NCBI GenBank assembly: GCA_047974165.1
Contig: JBKECB010000043.1
Coordinates: 1-18,089 of the forward strand
DNA from: Lactovum sp047974165
GTDB lineage: Bacteria; Bacillota; Bacilli; Lactobacillales; Streptococcaceae
DNA length: 18,089 bases
Direction: 5' to 3'
The position numbers were made by a program, and so were the translations under genes. Shown here one piece after another: positions 14,621 through 18,089 of this stretch; position 1 is the first letter of the stretch; each line of letters starts with the position of its first letter. The notes beneath the pieces are model-generated. The model worked only from the letters and a program-made list of their open reading frames with translations. It did not search any database and was not told the DNA's origin.

Positions 14621-15767
14621 AAGTCCATGGCAGCTTGAACATGAAAGAATGCTTGAGCAGCAAGAAGCAGAGTTAATCGCGCAGAGAAAAAAAGAACGTC
14701 TGCGTTTTTTGCGTCGTTTAAAAATTACACGAAAATCCGACCCTCATCTCCGTTTTATCACTCAAAGAGTAGAGGAATTTGAAGAAAATATAGAGGGATT
14801 AGAAGAGCTAGAAGAGCTAGAAGAACTAGAAGAGCTTCCTTTAAATAAGAGTATAAAAAAATCAAAAAAGAAAAAAAGCAGTCTAAAAAAAGCCTCTTTT
14901 TTAGAAGCAATTAATATTAGTCATTTAAGAAGAAGTTGGCCGATTTTACTTATTGTTTCAATTTTATTTTTTGGGAGTGTTTATTTTTTAAGTCCTTTAA
15001 ATAAAATGTCTAGCTTTAAGGTTACAGGAAATACAATTATTTCTTCAGCTGAAGTAGCTGAGGCGACAGACCTTTATATGGAAGATTCAATCTATGATAT
15101 TTATAAAAATAGAAAAAGTATTGAAGCTAAAATTATAAATAGTTCAGCTAGAATAGAAAATGCAAAACTAACGATTCAATTTCCTAATAAAATTAAAGTT
15201 AAAATCATAGAGTATCAGCCTATCGGCTATGTAGAACAAAAAAATAAGGCTTATACGATTTTATCTAATGGAAGTAAGCTTTTAGAAAGTGAAATAAATA
15301 TAGGAGAAGAGAAGAAAGATAGTCTTGTTTTAAAAGAATTTTCAGATAAGCAAGTTAAAATTTTTGCTCAAGCTTATGATGGTTTGGATAATAAGATACA
15401 AACGTTAATTCGAAGTGTTTCTATTACACCAAGTCAATCAACAGAGGATTTCATCACAATTAAAATGTCAGATGGAAATCAAGTAAAAGTTCCTTTGAGT
15501 CAGATGAAGCAAAAGCTACCTTACTATACCAGTGTTGCCAAGCAGATTACTCCACCGATGACGATCGATATGGAGATAGGGATTTTTGCAGACACAACTT
15601 CAAATTACGAAGTAAACTTTGCTGATGATAATCCTGCGGGTCTCTCAAAAAGTAAGGAAGCAAGTACTGAAAGCGATTCAGAAGAAGATGAAAATTTAGA
15701 GGAGACAGAAGAAAATACTGAGGAAGAGGCAGTATATTCTGAAGCTAACGTGATTCAGATTGATTAA
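14604..15767 (+). CDS. divIB: Cell division protein DivIB/FtsQ
   Basis: A bitopic divisome protein that connects early and late division proteins, acting with DivIC and FtsL at the septum. The 387-residue protein has a charged cytoplasmic N-terminus of about 112 residues, one transmembrane helix at about residues 113-133 (PILLIVSILFFGSVYFL), then an extracytoplasmic POTRA domain starting at SSFKVTGNTIISSAEV, the FtsQ/DivIB beta domain, and a highly acidic tail rich in Glu, Ser and Asp. The cytoplasmic part contains a run of LEE triplets encoded by a 9-bp tandem repeat. The start overlaps murG by 17 nt with no good Shine-Dalgarno site, implying coupling. ftsA and ftsZ, which follow in many division clusters, do not follow here. 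Confidence 0.93.
   Translation: MSEEYKSPWQLEHERMLEQQEAELIAQRKKERLRFLRRLKITRKSDPHLRFITQRVEEFEENIEGLEELEELEELEELPLNKSIKKSKKKKSSLKKASFLEAINISHLRRSWPILLIVSILFFGSVYFLSPLNKMSSFKVTGNTIISSAEVAEATDLYMEDSIYDIYKNRKSIEAKIINSSARIENAKLTIQFPNKIKVKIIEYQPIGYVEQKNKAYTILSNGSKLLESEINIGEEKKDSLVLKEFSDKQVKIFAQAYDGLDNKIQTLIRSVSITPSQSTEDFITIKMSDGNQVKVPLSQMKQKLPYYTSVAKQITPPMTIDMEIGIFADTTSNYEVNFADDNPAGLSKSKEASTESDSEEDENLEETEENTEEEAVYSEANVIQID
14802..14837 (+). repeat. 9-bp tandem repeat, four units, within divIB
   Basis: The unit GAAGAGCTA is repeated four times, with a single G-to-A change in the third copy and an A-to-T at the end of the fourth. It encodes Glu-Glu-Leu repeats in the cytoplasmic region of DivIB. Near-identical copies at the DNA level, including synonymous positions, point to recent expansion by slippage. 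Copy changes stay in frame. Confidence 0.9.
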
Positions 15768-15983
15768 TATAAAAACTCGTAGATAAGTTTAGGATATGTG
15801 AGTAATTTTTGAGATAACCCTCTTCACTATCATAAAGAGTTTAGCATCATACCTTGAAAGATTTTTCAGCTATAGCTGAGTATTAAACCCTCTTAAGACT
15901 GCTTGCAAAAAACAAAAAAGTTGTTGAAGTCCTTCTGTTAATGATAAGGTGGAAAACTTAAATCTCCAAATTAAGAAATATTA
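15768..15983. other. Intergenic stretch without recognisable gene
   Basis: This spacer between divIB and the shared terminator holds no open frame of useful size on either strand and no RNA gene that I recognise. Visible structure includes a perfect 14-bp palindrome TCAGCTATAGCTGA at 15866-15879, a CTCTT/AAGAG hairpin starting near 15821, and two copies of ACCCTCTT. It may be a long 3' untranslated region of divIB, an unrecognised small RNA, or decayed sequence. Confidence 0.4.
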
Positions 15984-16019
15984 AAAAACTGACTTCAATA
16001 ATTTTTGAAATCAGTTTTT
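15984..16019. terminator. Bidirectional terminator between divIB and the flavodoxin gene
   Basis: A 15-position stem (15984-15998 with 16005-16019, one C-A mismatch) closes a 6-nt loop. The stem is bounded by an A-run and a T-run, so it can end transcripts from both sides. Confidence 0.85.
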
Positions 16020-16033
16020 AATTTTAGTTGTAC

Positions 16034-16477
16034 TTAAATCTTAGAGGCGAGTTCTACTGCAAAGGCTTCTAAACGCTCTTTATCTTCATCTTCTGGATAA
16101 AGCTCAACCTTTAATAAGTCAGCACCACGTGTAGCACCACAAGCCTCAAATGCACGGTCAAAATCCTCGACATTACGACAATACTCCTCATAAAAGGTAT
16201 CGCCAGAACCAAAAGCTCCAAAAATCTTTCCAGAAAGATCCATTGTGACAAGCTCTTCGTAAAAGTCAATGATTTCATCGGGCATGTCTCCTTCACCGTA
16301 AGTATAAGTTCCTACAAGGACAAGCTCGGCGTCTGTAAAAACCTCTTCAGGATCCACGCTAGTACATTCATGAATGTCAACGTCTACTCCCAAATCTTTT
16401 AATTTTTCATAAATAATCTCTGCACAGGCCTCAGTATTTCCTGTCATAGAGCAATAAACAATTTCAGCTTTTGCCAT
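16034..16477 (-). CDS. Short-chain flavodoxin
   Basis: A 147-residue FMN electron carrier. The phosphate-binding loop is SMTGNTEA (about residues 10-17), the 50s loop is TYTYGEGDMPDE, and the 90s loop is GSGDTFYEEYC, so all three flavin contacts are visible. The length is that of short-chain flavodoxins. The redox partner is not apparent from the neighbours. The start is the family-typical MAKAEIVYCSMTGNTE. Its nearest Shine-Dalgarno site, AAAGGA, is about 16 nt upstream, across an AT-alternating spacer, which is unusually far. Single-gene unit, divergent from map and convergent with divIB. Confidence 0.94.
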   Translation of the reverse strand: MAKAEIVYCSMTGNTEACAEIIYEKLKDLGVDVDIHECTSVDPEEVFTDAELVLVGTYTYGEGDMPDEIIDFYEELVTMDLSGKIFGAFGSGDTFYEEYCRNVEDFDRAFEACGATRGADLLKVELYPEDEDKERLEAFAVELASKI

Positions 16478-16519
16478 ATTATATATATCTATATCCTTTC
16501 AAAAAAATGCTACAGTTAG

Positions 16520-16525
16520 ATTATA
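16520..16525 (-). promoter_or_regulatory. Flavodoxin gene -10 element
   Basis: Read on the minus strand, this is a perfect TATAAT. It would give a leader of about 36 nt containing the distant AAAGGA. No matching -35 was found at 16-18 bp. Confidence 0.45.
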
Positions 16526-16578
16526 CTATATTATTTCTTTAATTACTGTATATTAAAAGGAACTCTCTTTTTATTTTA

Positions 16579-16587
16579 TGATAAAAT
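16579..16587 (+). promoter_or_regulatory. map promoter, predicted leaderless start
   Basis: TGATAAAAT (extended TG 16579-16580, TAAAAT 16582-16587) ends exactly 6 nt before the ATG at 16594. TAA at 16582-16584 is in frame and excludes an earlier start. No -35 is recognised. Confidence 0.65.
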
Positions 16588-16593
16588 AAGAGC

Positions 16594-17451
16594 ATGATAA
16601 CATTAAAATCTCAACGTGAAATCGAACAAATGAAAAAGTCTTGTAAAATTTTAACAGACATCCATCGTCATCTCCGTGAAATGATCCAGCCTGGTCTTGA
16701 TATGTGGGAAATTGAAGAGTACGTACGCTCTGTTTGTAAAGAAAAAAATGTCATTCCTTTACAGATTGGAGTAGATGGTGCTTATATGGATTATCCCTAT
16801 GCTACTTGCTGTTCACTAAATGATGAGGTAGCACATAGCTTCCCAAGACATTATATTTTAAAAGAAGGTGAGCTGTTAAAGGTTGACATGGTCTTAGGCT
16901 TGATAGAGGATGATTATGCCGATATGACAAAAGTAGACTTTGATAATGTCAAGGAAATGAAAAAGTTAATGGAAAATTTCCGAGGTGGTGTGGCAGATTC
17001 TTGCTGGGCTTATCCTGTAGGTCAGGTATCAAAAGAAGTGGAAGATTTGATGGATGTGACACGTGAGTGCTTGTATCGTGGAATTGCTGAGGCAAAGGTG
17101 GGGAACCGTTTAGGTGATATTGGTTATGCCATTCAGTCTTATGCTGAGGATTTAGGATATGGCGTTGTTCGTGATTTGTGTGGACATGGTGTAGGTCCTA
17201 CAATGCATGAAGCACCACTTGTCCCTCATTTTGGTCAAAAAGGAAAAGGATTAAGACTTAAGGAGGGAATGGTCTTAACGATTGAACCAATGATTAATAT
17301 AGGAGGATGGGAAATCCTTGAAGAGGAGGATTCAGGCTGGGGATTTAAGACAATTGATGGCAGCTTTTCTTGTCAGATGGAACATCAATTTGTTGTAACC
17401 AAAGATGGGCCTATTATTTTAACAAGTCAAGGAGAAGAAGGAAGTTATTAG
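16594..17451 (+). CDS. map: Type I methionine aminopeptidase
   Basis: Removes the initiator methionine from nascent proteins after deformylation; a dinuclear metallopeptidase of the cytoplasm. Metal ligands are Asp98 (KVDM), Asp110 (YADMTK), His198 (CGHGVG), Glu231 (TIEPM) and Glu263 (MEHQF). The 285-residue length exceeds the E. coli enzyme because an insert of about 27 residues (around VDFDNVKEMKKLMENFRGG onward) separates Asp110 from the rest; the last three ligands shift by 27 or 28 positions from E. coli numbering. Streptococcal enzymes carry a comparable insert, so this is a lineage trait. There is no Shine-Dalgarno site, and the promoter geometry predicts a leaderless mRNA. It is followed 15 bp later by a yihY-family gene. 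Confidence 0.96.
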   Translation: MITLKSQREIEQMKKSCKILTDIHRHLREMIQPGLDMWEIEEYVRSVCKEKNVIPLQIGVDGAYMDYPYATCCSLNDEVAHSFPRHYILKEGELLKVDMVLGLIEDDYADMTKVDFDNVKEMKKLMENFRGGVADSCWAYPVGQVSKEVEDLMDVTRECLYRGIAEAKVGNRLGDIGYAIQSYAEDLGYGVVRDLCGHGVGPTMHEAPLVPHFGQKGKGLRLKEGMVLTIEPMINIGGWEILEEEDSGWGFKTIDGSFSCQMEHQFVVTKDGPIILTSQGEEGSY

Positions 17452-17466
17452 AAAGTAGGGGGTGTT

Positions 17467-18089
17467 ATGAAAGATTGGATGAAGAGAATTTTTGATTTAA
17501 AACTTGTTCAACTTTTTATTCCGATTTTTAAAAGCTCAGAGATGAGCTTATCTTCTATTGCTGTTGCTTACTATTTGTTGCTTTCGATTTTCCCAGTTCT
17601 TGTTATTTTAATTAATATTCTTCCTTATTTAAATATTAATATTTCTGAAGTTTTGATGTTTATGCAAGAAAATTTGCCTGAAGAGATTTATTCAATGACC
17701 TCTAACTATGTTCGTTCTTATTTGTCAAATAGAAATGCCTCCTTGCTTTTGATTTCCATTTTTCTCGCCTTATGGAGTTTTTCAAAGTCAATGAATATTC
17801 TACAGCTTGCGATTGACAAAGCTTATTGAGTTACTCTACATAGGATTTTCATTATTAGTCGTATTTTAGGTCTTTTTTGTGGTTTGGTATTTTTGTTTTT
17901 TGTTTATTTAAGTTTGGCAATTGCTACTTTTGGTGAGATATTTTTAATAGAAAGTTATCGGCGTTTTAATTATAGTTCAGAACTTTATCATTTTTTAGAT
18001 GATTCTACTTTATTTATCGTTGCTATAGTAAGTTTTTTCGTTCTACTTATTCTTTATCGTTTAATGCCTAATGTACAGATTAAAAAAAT
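17467..18089 (+). pseudogene. YihY/BrkB family membrane protein, interrupted by an in-frame TGA, right end cut off
   Basis: A multi-pass inner membrane protein of the YihY/UPF0761 family (once misnamed ribonuclease BN), function unknown. The first 120 codons match the family well: basic start, SSIAVAYYLLLSIFPVLVIL in the first helix, and LALWSFSKSMNILQLAIDKAY. A TGA at 17827-17829 then stops translation. The same frame continues without another stop to the window end, reading VTLHRIFIISRILGLF, which is what follows AYG in this family. The simplest reading is one substitution, GGA to TGA, at a conserved glycine. GGGGGT upstream of the ATG gives a good ribosome site; the gene is cotranscribed with map. 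The visible part is 207 codons and the C-terminus lies outside the window. Confidence 0.8.

Noticed and set aside
16478..16483. TATAAT (minus strand) directly before the flavodoxin ATG as a promoter
   Set aside because: Transcription from it would begin inside the coding region; the TATAAT at 16520-16525 is better placed.
17827..17829. TGA in the yihY-family gene as a selenocysteine or reassigned tryptophan codon
   Set aside because: Family members have glycine here, not Cys or Trp, no selenocysteine stem-loop is evident, and several other genes in the window (murD, nrdH, nrdI, pgi) use TGA as a normal stop.
1..18089. CRISPR array, tRNA or rRNA genes, insertion sequences, prophage or toxin-antitoxin pairs
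   Set aside because: No regularly spaced repeats, RNA gene signatures, transposase or integrase frames, or small paired unknown genes were found on either strand.

Overview
This 18 kb window is AT-rich, densely coded chromosomal DNA from a low-GC Gram-positive of the Streptococcaceae, most likely Lactococcus or a close relative. The 449-residue glucose-6-phosphate isomerase, class Ib ribonucleotide reductase, type B ribosomal protein L31, Streptococcus-type methionine aminopeptidase with a central insert, and the murD-murG-divIB order all point there. The genus is an inference; no rRNA or tRNA gene is present to fix it. I see no phage, insertion sequence, CRISPR array or defence island. This is core housekeeping DNA with two damaged membrane-protein genes.

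Layout, left to right. (1) The tail of an unidentified gene with its terminator, then pgi as a single-gene unit. (2) Two adjacent MFS transporter genes; the first is broken by a -1 frame change in its middle. (3) rsmD-coaD-sepM-like: 16S rRNA methyltransferase, CoA biosynthesis, and a membrane-anchored PDZ/Lon-type protease, closely packed. (4) The aerobic deoxyribonucleotide operon nrdH-nrdI-nrdE-(elaA-like acetyltransferase)-nrdF, preceded by two NrdR-box-like sites 41 bp apart. (5) rpmE2 behind a structured leader, then yceD (DUF177). (6) On the minus strand, a divergent nucleoside diphosphate kinase (ndk) that appears to lack most of the Kpn loop. (7) The cell-wall and division operon murD-murG-divIB. 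(8) A minus-strand flavodoxin, convergent with divIB across a shared terminator. (9) map followed by a yihY/brkB family gene interrupted by an in-frame TGA and cut by the window edge.

The most striking signal is regulatory. Four transcription-unit heads (rsmD, yceD, murD, map) have an extended -10 element (TGnTAnnAT) ending exactly 6 nt before the start codon. In each case an in-frame stop overlaps or lies just after the -10, so the start cannot lie further upstream. This geometry predicts leaderless mRNAs whose first base is the first base of the start codon. Other units in the same window (pgi, nrdH, rpmE2, ndk) have ordinary leaders with Shine-Dalgarno sites, so both initiation modes seem to coexist.

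Other points of interest are a U UUU UUA heptamer sitting exactly in frame where the first MFS gene changes frame, the NDK deletion, a candidate L31 leader RNA, an acetyltransferase gene embedded in the nrd operon, and a 9-bp tandem repeat in divIB.
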